DNA of 64,000 nt from Sphingomonas sp. RIT328 (GTDB taxonomy: Bacteria; Pseudomonadota; Alphaproteobacteria; Sphingomonadales; Sphingomonadaceae). Of the stretch, positions 34,799 to 42,340 are shown in pieces. The notes below the pieces were generated by a model, which had not been told where the DNA came from, made no database searches, and saw nothing but the letters and a program-made list of their open reading frames with translations. The DNA lies in NCBI RefSeq assembly GCF_000632225.1, contig NZ_JFYV01000056.1, positions 1 to 64,000 on the forward strand, written 5' to 3'. The first letter of the stretch is position 1, and the number at the start of each line of letters is the position of its first letter. The position numbers were made by a program, and so were the translations under genes.

Positions 34799-36391
34799 AT
34801 GACCGACATTCCGACCGCGGCGGCAGAGCCCGCCGCCCCCACGGCCGCGGGCGACAGCCGCAGCGACCTGCATCAGTTCGTCATCTTCCACAGCGCCGGC
34901 GAGATGTTCGCCGTGCCCTTGGGACAGGTCAAGGAGATCATCCGCGTCCCCGACGTGGTGCGCATGCCGCTCAGCCCGCCGGCGCTGCTCGGCCTCGCCA
35001 ATCTGCGCGGCTCGGTGCTGCCGGTGCTCGACCTGCGCCATCTGTTCGGCCTGCCGCCGGCGGAGACCGACGATGCGAGCCGCGTCGTCGTGCTCGACCA
35101 TGGCCATCCGGTCGGGATGCTGGTCGATCGCGTCGCCAATGTCGTGACGGTCGACCGCGAGCGGCTCGAACCGGTGACGCAGGTGCAGGCGACGATCGAT
35201 ACCGAATTGCTCACCGGCATGATCAAGGACGAAGACGGCCGCGGCATCGTCATGGTGCTCGACGTCGCGCGTTCGATCGGCCGCACCTTCGCCGCGGCGG
35301 CCAGGGGCATCAACCTCGCTGAGGCCGCGGGGCCGGGTGCGGTGGCGATCGCCGACGCCGCCGAGGAGCATCTCGCCGATGAGGATCAGCTCGTCAGCTT
35401 CGAGGTCGACGGCCAGGAATATGCCTTCCCGATCGGCGAGGTGCAGGAAATCGTCCAGCTCCCCGCGGCGATCACCCAGGTGCCGGGCACGCCGGGTCAC
35501 GTGCTCGGCGTCACCACCCTGCGCAACCGGCTGCTGCCGCTCGTCTCGCTGCGGACGATGTTCGACCTGCCGAGCGAGGCCTTTACCGAGGCGAACAAGG
35601 TCGTCGTGGTGTCGCTGCCCGGCAGCGGCGACCAGGACGGCGCGGCGCTGTCGGTCGGCGTGGTGATGGATCGCGTCAAGGCGGTGCTGCGCGTCGACCG
35701 CGCGCTGGTCGAGCCCGTCCCCGCCGCCTTGCAGCCGCCCGGCGGCACCAGCGACATTCGCGCGATCTGCCGCCTCGATGACGGGCGCCGGCTGGTGTCG
35801 GTGCTGTCCGCCGATGCGATGTTCGACGCCAGCGATCTGCACACGCTGCGCACGGTGCAGGGCGAGTCTGCCGCCGATGCGGACCTCGCCGAAGGAGATC
35901 AGACGATGAGCGAGACGCACGAAGACGCGCAATATGTCATCTTCCGCCTGACCGGCGAGGAATATGGCGTGCCGGTGGAATCGGTGCAGGAGATCGTCCG
36001 CGTCCCCGACCAGCTTACCCATGTGCCGGGCACCCCCGATTATGTCGAAGGCGTGATCAACCTGCGCGGCACGGTGCTGCCGGTGATCGACCAGCGCCGT
36101 CGCTTCGGCCTTGAGGAAGCGGCGCGCTCCGATCGCCAGCGGATCATGGTGTTCCTGATCGACGGCCGCCTCGTCGGCTTCATCGTCGACAGCGTCTCCG
36201 AGGTCGGCCGCATCCCGGAGGCGACGATCTCGCCCGCCCCCGAATTGTCCGGCAGCCGGGCGCGCGTCGTGCGCGGCGTCGCCAATCTCACCGCGCAGGG
36301 ACGGATGATCCAGTTGCTGGCCGTCGACGGGCTGATCGACAGCGATGCCGACCAGCTTCTCCCCGACGATCTACCGCGGATCGCCGCGTGA
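34799..36391 (+). CDS. Triple-domain CheW scaffold
   Basis: A 530-residue protein with three CheW domains in series, at about 22-165, 195-350 and 376-525. Core motifs are GLANLRGSVLPVLDLR (65-80), GVTTLRNRLLPLVSLR (237-252) and GVINLRGTVLPVIDQR (418-433). In the middle domain NLRG has become TLRN, though the arginine is kept. It should bridge receptors and CheA, possibly several at once. It follows the two-tip receptor by 28 bases and precedes cheB by 7. Met370 is preceded by an ideal internal Shine-Dalgarno, so the third domain might also be made alone (161 residues). Confidence 0.93.
   Translation: MTDIPTAAAEPAAPTAAGDSRSDLHQFVIFHSAGEMFAVPLGQVKEIIRVPDVVRMPLSPPALLGLANLRGSVLPVLDLRHLFGLPPAETDDASRVVVLDHGHPVGMLVDRVANVVTVDRERLEPVTQVQATIDTELLTGMIKDEDGRGIVMVLDVARSIGRTFAAAARGINLAEAAGPGAVAIADAAEEHLADEDQLVSFEVDGQEYAFPIGEVQEIVQLPAAITQVPGTPGHVLGVTTLRNRLLPLVSLRTMFDLPSEAFTEANKVVVVSLPGSGDQDGAALSVGVVMDRVKAVLRVDRALVEPVPAALQPPGGTSDIRAICRLDDGRRLVSVLSADAMFDASDLHTLRTVQGESAADADLAEGDQTMSETHEDAQYVIFRLTGEEYGVPVESVQEIVRVPDQLTHVPGTPDYVEGVINLRGTVLPVIDQRRRFGLEEAARSDRQRIMVFLIDGRLVGFIVDSVSEVGRIPEATISPAPELSGSRARVVRGVANLTAQGRMIQLLAVDGLIDSDADQLLPDDLPRIAA
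35892..35908 (+). promoter_or_regulatory. Internal ribosome-binding site before the third CheW domain
   Basis: AAGGAG at 35892-35897 lies 8 bases before an in-frame ATG at 35906 that begins MSETHEDAQYVIF, exactly at the boundary of the third CheW domain. Translation from here would give a normal-sized 161-residue CheW ending at 36391. It could also be a relic of a gene fusion. Confidence 0.55.
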
Positions 36392-36398
36392 GCCGATC

Positions 36399-37457
36399 AT
36401 GACCCGTGTTCTCGTTGTCGATGATTCGGCGCTGATGCGCCGCCATTTAGGTCAATTGCTCCAGCAACAGCCCGGTTTCGACGTCCGTACCGCGCGCAAC
36501 GGCGTCGAGGCGCTGTCGATCGTCGAGGATTTCGATCCCGAGGTCGTCACGCTCGACGTCAACATGCCCGAGATGGACGGCATCACCTGTCTGTCGCGGA
36601 TCATGGTCGGCAGCCCGCGGCCGGTGATCATGGTCTCCTCGATCACCGAACAGGGCGCCGAAACGACGTTGCAGGCGCTCAGCCTCGGCGCGCTCGACTT
36701 CGTCCAGAAACCGGGCGGCACCATCTCGCTGTCGCTCGACGAGATCGCCGCGCAGCTCGTCGCCAAGGTGAAGATGGCAGCGGGCGCCCGCGTCCGTGGC
36801 CGTATCGTGGCGCAGCCAAAGGCCCCGCCGCCGCGCGCCATCGTCGCGCGCGGCACGCAGGAGATGGGGCTGGTGCTGCTCGGCGTGTCGACCGGCGGTC
36901 CGGCCTTGCTGGAGACGATCCTGCCGGCGCTGCCCGCGACGCTGCCGTGGCCGGTGCTCGTCGCGCAGCATATGCCGAGCAGCTTCACCGGGGTGTTCGC
37001 GCGGCGGCTCGATGCGCTGTGCGGAATCACGGTGCAGGAAGTACGCGCGCCGACGCCGTTGCAGCCGGGCAACGTCTATATCGCGCGTGGCGACGCCGAT
37101 ATGATCGTGACGCTGCGCGCTGGCCAGCTCACCGCCATGTCGGTGCCGGCGGGCGAGCAATATCGCTGGCACCCCAGCGTCACCCGCCTGGTCGACAGCG
37201 CGGCGCAATGCGTCCCCGCCGACCGGCTGATCGGCGTCCTGCTCACCGGCATGGGCGACGACGGCGCCGAGGCGATGGCGCGCTGGCATCGTCAGGGGAT
37301 GCGGACGATCGCGCAGGATGCCGACAGCTCGGCGGTGTTCGGCATGCCCCATGAGCTGATCCGCCGCGCGGGCGCCAACATCGTCCTCGCCAGCGACGCC
37401 ATCGCCGGACAGATCGCCAGATGGCTCACCGCCGGCCGTCGCGCCGCCGCGTCCTAA
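36399..37457 (+). CDS. cheB: CheB methylesterase (cluster 2)
   Basis: A 352-residue CheB with an intact receiver (Asp8-Asp9, phospho-Asp53 in TLDVNMP) and an intact esterase triad: Ser164 in LGVSTGG, His191 in AQHMPSS, Asp288 in LTGMGDDG. The start at 36399 (MTRVLVVDDSALMRRHL) is 7 bases after the triple-CheW stop. It is probably dedicated to the two-tip receptor of this cluster. Confidence 0.93.
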   Translation: MTRVLVVDDSALMRRHLGQLLQQQPGFDVRTARNGVEALSIVEDFDPEVVTLDVNMPEMDGITCLSRIMVGSPRPVIMVSSITEQGAETTLQALSLGALDFVQKPGGTISLSLDEIAAQLVAKVKMAAGARVRGRIVAQPKAPPPRAIVARGTQEMGLVLLGVSTGGPALLETILPALPATLPWPVLVAQHMPSSFTGVFARRLDALCGITVQEVRAPTPLQPGNVYIARGDADMIVTLRAGQLTAMSVPAGEQYRWHPSVTRLVDSAAQCVPADRLIGVLLTGMGDDGAEAMARWHRQGMRTIAQDADSSAVFGMPHELIRRAGANIVLASDAIAGQIARWLTAGRRAAAS

Positions 37458-37478
37458 CCGCCGAACAGGAACCGCCCG

Positions 37479-38096
37479 ATGCCCTTGGTCAAGGTCCCCG
37501 CGAACGATCCGCAGACCGTCGTCGACGACGCCGCGGCAGGATCACTCGCCCATCTCGTCGCGCTGCTCGCCGCGCCGGGCGGGGCGGATCGCCGCGCCGC
37601 GGTGCGCGGCCTCGAAGCGCATGACGAAGGCATCGCGCCACTCTGCGCACGGCTCGCGATCGAAACCGCGGCGAGCGTGCGGGAAGCGATCGTCGCGACG
37701 CTGATCCGCCGCCGCTCGACCGCGGTGGTCACCGCCCTGCTGCCGCTGCTGCGCAGCGACGAGGCGCCGCAACGCAATGCCGCGCTCGAAGCGCTTGCCG
37801 CGATGCCCGACGAGGTCGCACCGCATGTCGAGCCATTGCTGCGCGATGCCGACCCGGACGTGCGCATCTTCACCGCCAATCTGCTCGGCGTGCTGCCGCA
37901 CCCGCAGGCGGAGGCGTGGCTGCTCACCGCGCTCGCCGACGATCACGTCAACGTCTGCGCCGCGGCGATCGACGGCCTCGCCGAGATCGGCAGCGCGGCG
38001 GCGCTGCCCGCGCTGCGCGCGCTGCCCGCCCGCTTTCCCGACGACAGTTTCATCGCCTTCGCCGCGGCGGTCGCTGCGCAGAGGATCGACGCATGA
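37479..38096 (+). CDS. HEAT-repeat protein of the chemosensory cluster
   Basis: A 205-residue all-helical protein made of about five HEAT-like repeats (e.g. APQRNAALEALAAMPDEV, DPDVRIFTANLLGVLP, HVNVCAAAIDGLAEIG). HEAT proteins act as protein-binding scaffolds. It sits between cheB (21 bases) and cheR (ATGA overlap), so its product is made in step with the adaptation enzymes. The partner is unknown; binding to CheR, CheB or the receptor is a reasonable guess. Confidence 0.85.
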   Translation: MPLVKVPANDPQTVVDDAAAGSLAHLVALLAAPGGADRRAAVRGLEAHDEGIAPLCARLAIETAASVREAIVATLIRRRSTAVVTALLPLLRSDEAPQRNAALEALAAMPDEVAPHVEPLLRDADPDVRIFTANLLGVLPHPQAEAWLLTALADDHVNVCAAAIDGLAEIGSAAALPALRALPARFPDDSFIAFAAAVAAQRIDA

Positions 38097-38959
38097 CCGC
38101 CGTTCCCCACGCCGCCGCCCCGCCCCCGGTCATCTCGCCGACGGATTACCTCAAATTCTGCGAATTCTTCTATCGCAAGACCGGCATGATGTTCAGCGAG
38201 GCGAAGACCTATTTCGTCGAACGGCGCCTGCAGGATCGCATTCTCGCCACCGGCAACTCCAGCTTCCGCGAGTATTTCACGCTGGTGCGGTTCGAGCTCA
38301 ACGGCGCCGAGATGCAGAACCTGGTCAATGCGATGACGGTCAACGAGACCTATTTCTATCGCGAGGACTATCAGTTCGAGGCGCTGGTGCGCCACGTGCT
38401 GCCCGAGCTGACGCGCCACCGCGCGCCCGGCGAGCCGATCCGCATCTGGTCGCTGCCCTGCTCGACCGGCGAGGAACCCTATTCGATCGCGATGCAGATC
38501 CTGGAACATTGGCCACAGGCCGATGCCTATGACATCCAGATCTTCGCCTCCGACATCGACAGCCGAGTAATCGCCGATGCCCGCACCGGCATCTACAGCG
38601 AACGCGCAGTCCATCGCCTGTCGGCGCAGCTCAAGGGCAAGTATTTCACGCCCCACGCCGACGGCTTCCGCATCTGCGCGCCGCTACGCCAGTCGATCGA
38701 CTTTTCGGTGGTCAATATCGCCGATCCGGCGGCGATGCGGCGGTTTCGCGACATGGATGTCGTCTTCTGCCGCAACATGCTGATCTATTTCGACGACAGC
38801 TCGCGGCGCACCGCGGTCGAGGCGCTTTATGACAGCATGCGGCCGGGCGGCGTGATCTGCCTCGGCCATTCCGAGAGCATGAGCCGCATGTCCTCGATGT
38901 TCGAGCCCCGCCGCTACGGCAGCACCATCCTGTATCAAAGGCCCGCGGACCATGACTAA
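38093..38959 (+). CDS. cheR: CheR methyltransferase (cluster 2)
   Basis: A 288-residue CheR with the helical N-domain, SAM motif RIWSLPCSTGEEPYSIAM and catalytic-face motif FCRNMLIYFD. Its start overlaps the HEAT gene stop, and its stop overlaps the next cheY. No C-terminal TPR is present. The receptor of this cluster lacks the WSEF tether, so this CheR presumably docks differently from the cluster 1 copy. Confidence 0.94.
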   Translation: MTAVPHAAAPPPVISPTDYLKFCEFFYRKTGMMFSEAKTYFVERRLQDRILATGNSSFREYFTLVRFELNGAEMQNLVNAMTVNETYFYREDYQFEALVRHVLPELTRHRAPGEPIRIWSLPCSTGEEPYSIAMQILEHWPQADAYDIQIFASDIDSRVIADARTGIYSERAVHRLSAQLKGKYFTPHADGFRICAPLRQSIDFSVVNIADPAAMRRFRDMDVVFCRNMLIYFDDSSRRTAVEALYDSMRPGGVICLGHSESMSRMSSMFEPRRYGSTILYQRPADHD

Positions 38960-39341
38960 GCCCGCCACCGGCAAGCGTATCCTGATCGTCGACGACGGCA
39001 TGACGACGCGCCTCTATTATCGCTCGGTGCTCGAAGCCGCAGGGTTCGCCGTCGACGAGGCGGCGAACGGGCTCGAAGGGCTCGAACGCGCGTTGCTCGA
39101 TGCGTTCGACCTGCTGATCGTCGACGTCAACATGCCCAAGATGGACGGCTATGCGATGATCGCGCGGCTGCGCGGCGACAGCACGATGCACGCCGTGCCG
39201 ATCGTCACGATCAGCACCGAGGCCGCGGGCAGCGACGCCGACCGCGCCTATGAGGCGGGCGCCGATCTCTATCTCGTCAAGCCCGCCGCCCCGGCGACCT
39301 TGCTCGAAACCGCCCGGCTGCTCACCGGAGTGGCTGCATGA
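38952..39341 (+). CDS. CheY-type single-domain response regulator
   Basis: A 129-residue receiver domain with Asp14-Asp15, phospho-Asp58 (LIVDVNMPKMDGY), a Thr/Ser switch in VTISTEA and Lys in LVKPAAP. It overlaps cheR at the 5' end and cheA at the 3' end (ATGA). It is a likely direct target of the cluster 2 CheA. Confidence 0.92.
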   Translation: MTKPATGKRILIVDDGMTTRLYYRSVLEAAGFAVDEAANGLEGLERALLDAFDLLIVDVNMPKMDGYAMIARLRGDSTMHAVPIVTISTEAAGSDADRAYEAGADLYLVKPAAPATLLETARLLTGVAA

Positions 39342-41659
39342 ACGATACGCTGCTGGCGCGCTTCATTCCCGAAGCGCGCGAACTGCTCCAGGAGGCCGCC
39401 GCCGGCCTGCTGACGCTCGAACGGCATCCCGACGATGCCGATGCGATCAACGCGGTGTTCCGCGCGGTGCATACGCTCAAGGGCTCGTCGGGGCTGTTCG
39501 AGGTGCCGGCGCTGACCCGGCTCGTCCATGCCGGCGAGGATCTGCTGTCCGCGGTCCGGATCGGCAGTTTCGCGCTGCGTCCCGATGTCGTCGACCAATT
39601 GCTCGACAGCTTCGATCAGGTCGGCGTCTTCATCGAACAGCTGGAAGCGGACGGCCGGCTCGCCGCCGATGCCGATCGCATCGCCGCGCGTGGCGCCGGG
39701 CTGCTGCGCGCGCATCTCGGCGAGGCCGAACCGGTCGCCGCCACGCCCGACACGCCGCTCGAGATCGCACCGGCGGACTGGCTCGCGGATATCGACGCCG
39801 CGTCGCTCGCCGCGGCGCGCGCCCGCGCCGACGCCGGCGAAACGATGCTCGTCGTCCGCTACGAGCCGGACCCCGGCTGTTTCTACACCGGCACCGATCC
39901 GGTCGCCTCGATCCAGACGCTGCCCGATATCGCCGCGCTGGCGATCGCACCGCGCGCACCCTGGGCACGTGGGGCCGACTTCGATCCCTATCATTGCAAC
40001 CTGCGGCTCACCGCGCTGACCGGCGCGACGCGCGAGACGGTCGAGCAGGTGATGACCTATGAGCTCGATCAAGTCGCGATCCGGCTGCTCTCCGCGCCGC
40101 CGCCGGCCGTGGTCTCCGCCCCCGCCCCCGCCGCGCCGGCCGTTCCGTCGGACGGAACGCTGCCGCCGGTCGCGCATGTGCTGGCGACGCAGAGCCGCAT
40201 CCTCGGACGGATCGGCTATGATCCGCTGCGGCTGCCGTCGACCGCGACGATCATCGCCAATCTGCTGCGCAGCCTGGGCCGCGAGGCGCGTCTGCCGGCG
40301 TGGGAGGCGGCGCTCGCCGAAGCGCATCGCGACGCGGACGTCGCACCGCTGCTCGCCTTCCTCGCGACGCTCGACGCCGCCCATGCGCCGCCGCCCGCGC
40401 CGATGGCCGCGCCGGTGCCGGTCGCCCCGCCCACCGCCGGCGAACCGGCCGCCGCGCCGCATCACGACGGCGCGCGCGCGCCCTCGCGGACGCTCAAGGT
40501 CGATCAGGGCAAGATCGACCTGCTGATGACGCTGATCGGCGAGCTCGTCGTCTCGAAGAACGCCCTCCCCTTCCTCGCCCGCCGCGCCGAGGAGGTGCAC
40601 GGCTCGCGCGACATGGCGCGCGAGATCAAGGAGCAATATGCGATCATCGATCGGCTGACGCAGGAGATGCAGGGCGCGATCATGCAGGTGCGCATGCTGC
40701 CCGTCGCCGAGATCTTCGATCGCTTTCCGCGGCTGATCCGCGATATCGCGCGCCGGCTCGACAAGCAGGTGACGCTGGCGGTCGAGGGCGCCGACACCGC
40801 CGCCGACAAGACGATCGTCGAGGCGCTCGGCGATCCGCTGCTCCATATCGTGCGCAACTCGCTCGATCACGGCATCGAGCCGCCGCAGGCCCGCCTCGCC
40901 GCGGGCAAGCCAGCGATGGCGACGGTGCGGCTGCGCGCCTTCCAGGATACCGACAGCGTCGTCATCGAAGTCAGCGACGACGGCCGCGGCATCGATCCCG
41001 TCGCGATCCGCGACATCGCGGTCGCCAAGGCCGTGATCGGCCGCGACGAGGCCGACCGGCTGAGCGACCAGGAGGCGGTCAACCTCATCTACCGCCCCGG
41101 CTTCTCGACCGCGGCGGCGGTCTCCGACCTGTCGGGTCGCGGCGTCGGCATGGATGTCGTGCTGAGCACGGTACAGAAGCTCGGCGGCCGTGTCGCGGTC
41201 ACCTCGCAGCTCGGTAGCGGCACGACGACACGGCTGACGCTGCCGCTGAGCATGGCGGTGACGCGGGTGATGGTGGTCGATATCGGCGGGAGCCTCTACG
41301 GGATTCCGATGGACATGGTCGTCCAGACCGTCCGGCTGGCGCCCGACGCGATCCGCCGCATCAAGCATGACGAGGTGTGCGTGCTGCGCGACGAGGTCGT
41401 GCCGCTGGTGCGGATGGCACAGCGGCTCGGCGTCACCGCCGCCACCCGCGACGGCGACGACGATCGGGGCGAGGCGGTGCTCGTCTGCCGCGTCGCCGAC
41501 CGCACCGTCGGCCTGGTGATCGACGATTTCCGCGAAGGCATGGACGTCATCCTCAAGCCGATGAACGGCATCCTCGCCAGCGTACCGGGCTATTGCGGCA
41601 CCACCCTGCTCGGCGACGGCCGCGTGCTGCTCATCCTCGATCTTCAGGAGATGCTGTGA
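39338..41659 (+). CDS. cheA: Chemotaxis histidine kinase CheA (cluster 2)
   Basis: A 773-residue kinase. The Hpt has phospho-His45 in RAVHTLKGSSG; a second helical segment at about 255-350 follows an Ala/Pro linker. Then come the dimerisation motif DLLMTLIGELVVSKNAL, N-box IVRNSLDHGIEPP, G1 VSDDGRGID, F-box RPGFSTAAAV, G2 SGRGVGMDVV and a CheW-like P5 at the C-terminus. It differs clearly from the cluster 1 CheA (central domains, linker), so the clusters look like separate pathways and not a duplication. The next gene starts within its stop codon (TGATG). Confidence 0.95.
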   Translation: MNDTLLARFIPEARELLQEAAAGLLTLERHPDDADAINAVFRAVHTLKGSSGLFEVPALTRLVHAGEDLLSAVRIGSFALRPDVVDQLLDSFDQVGVFIEQLEADGRLAADADRIAARGAGLLRAHLGEAEPVAATPDTPLEIAPADWLADIDAASLAAARARADAGETMLVVRYEPDPGCFYTGTDPVASIQTLPDIAALAIAPRAPWARGADFDPYHCNLRLTALTGATRETVEQVMTYELDQVAIRLLSAPPPAVVSAPAPAAPAVPSDGTLPPVAHVLATQSRILGRIGYDPLRLPSTATIIANLLRSLGREARLPAWEAALAEAHRDADVAPLLAFLATLDAAHAPPPAPMAAPVPVAPPTAGEPAAAPHHDGARAPSRTLKVDQGKIDLLMTLIGELVVSKNALPFLARRAEEVHGSRDMAREIKEQYAIIDRLTQEMQGAIMQVRMLPVAEIFDRFPRLIRDIARRLDKQVTLAVEGADTAADKTIVEALGDPLLHIVRNSLDHGIEPPQARLAAGKPAMATVRLRAFQDTDSVVIEVSDDGRGIDPVAIRDIAVAKAVIGRDEADRLSDQEAVNLIYRPGFSTAAAVSDLSGRGVGMDVVLSTVQKLGGRVAVTSQLGSGTTTRLTLPLSMAVTRVMVVDIGGSLYGIPMDMVVQTVRLAPDAIRRIKHDEVCVLRDEVVPLVRMAQRLGVTAATRDGDDDRGEAVLVCRVADRTVGLVIDDFREGMDVILKPMNGILASVPGYCGTTLLGDGRVLLILDLQEML

Positions 41660-41946
41660 TGCCGATCCGCTACGCGCGCCGTCGGGCGCATTTCGAAGGC
41701 CGCTGCACCGTCGAGGAAGCGCTCGACCTCACCGCCTTCCTCGCCGCGGACGCCGACGCCAAGGTGTCGGTCGGCCGCTGCACCGGCATGCACGCCGCGC
41801 TGGTGCAGGTCCTGCTTGCGCACGGCGTCAGGGTACAGGGCAGGAGCCTTGCACCCGACATGATCCGCCTCATGCCCATCCTCGGCGGCGCCGGCGCGCC
41901 GTCCGCCCCTCACGATCTTGCCCCGGAGCCAGAATGTCTATCCTGA
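41659..41946 (+). CDS. Small STAS-like protein of cluster 2
   Basis: A 95-residue protein whose start shares a base with the cheA stop. The pattern HFEGRCTVEEALDLTAFL, then VSVGRCTGMHAALVQVLLAHG, resembles a STAS fold (strand-helix, then the loop after a strand ending in a polar turn). It parallels the STAS gene beside cheA in cluster 1. The C-terminal 20 residues are Pro/Ala-rich. Its end overlaps the next cheY by 13 bases. The assignment is by pattern and context only. Confidence 0.6.
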   Translation: MPIRYARRRAHFEGRCTVEEALDLTAFLAADADAKVSVGRCTGMHAALVQVLLAHGVRVQGRSLAPDMIRLMPILGGAGAPSAPHDLAPEPECLS

Positions 41947-42302
41947 TCGTCGACGATTCGCCATCGATGCTGATGAGCGTCGGCATGACCCTGTCCGCCA
42001 CCACGCTCACCGTCCACAAGGCGGAGAGCGGCGAGGCGGCGCTCGCCACCTTGCAGGGCGGGCTCAAGCCGGCGATGATGCTCACCGACCTCAACATGGG
42101 CGAGATGAACGGCATCGAGCTGGTGCGCGCGGTGCGCAAGCTGCCCGGCTATGCCTTCATGCCGATCGTGCTGCTGACCACCGAATCGAGCCAGGATATG
42201 CGCAATCTCGCCAAATCCGCCGGCGCGACCGGCTGGCTGACCAAGCCGGTCGAGGGCGAGGCGCTGCTGACGATCGTCCGCAAACTGGTGCCCGCCGCCT
42301 AA
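41934..42302 (+). CDS. CheY-type response regulator (second of cluster 2)
   Basis: A 122-residue receiver with Asp7-Asp8, phospho-Asp52 (MLTDLNMGEMNG), TT switch in VLLTTESSQDM and Lys in WLTKPVEG. The usual Pro after the phospho-loop Met is Gly (NMG instead of NMP). It resembles cluster 1 CheY in the TTESS region and may be the motor-binding output of cluster 2. Confidence 0.9.
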   Translation: MSILIVDDSPSMLMSVGMTLSATTLTVHKAESGEAALATLQGGLKPAMMLTDLNMGEMNGIELVRAVRKLPGYAFMPIVLLTTESSQDMRNLAKSAGATGWLTKPVEGEALLTIVRKLVPAA

Positions 42303-42340
42303 GTGCGGCGGTTTCGCTGATCCGGTAGCAAGGACGTCCG

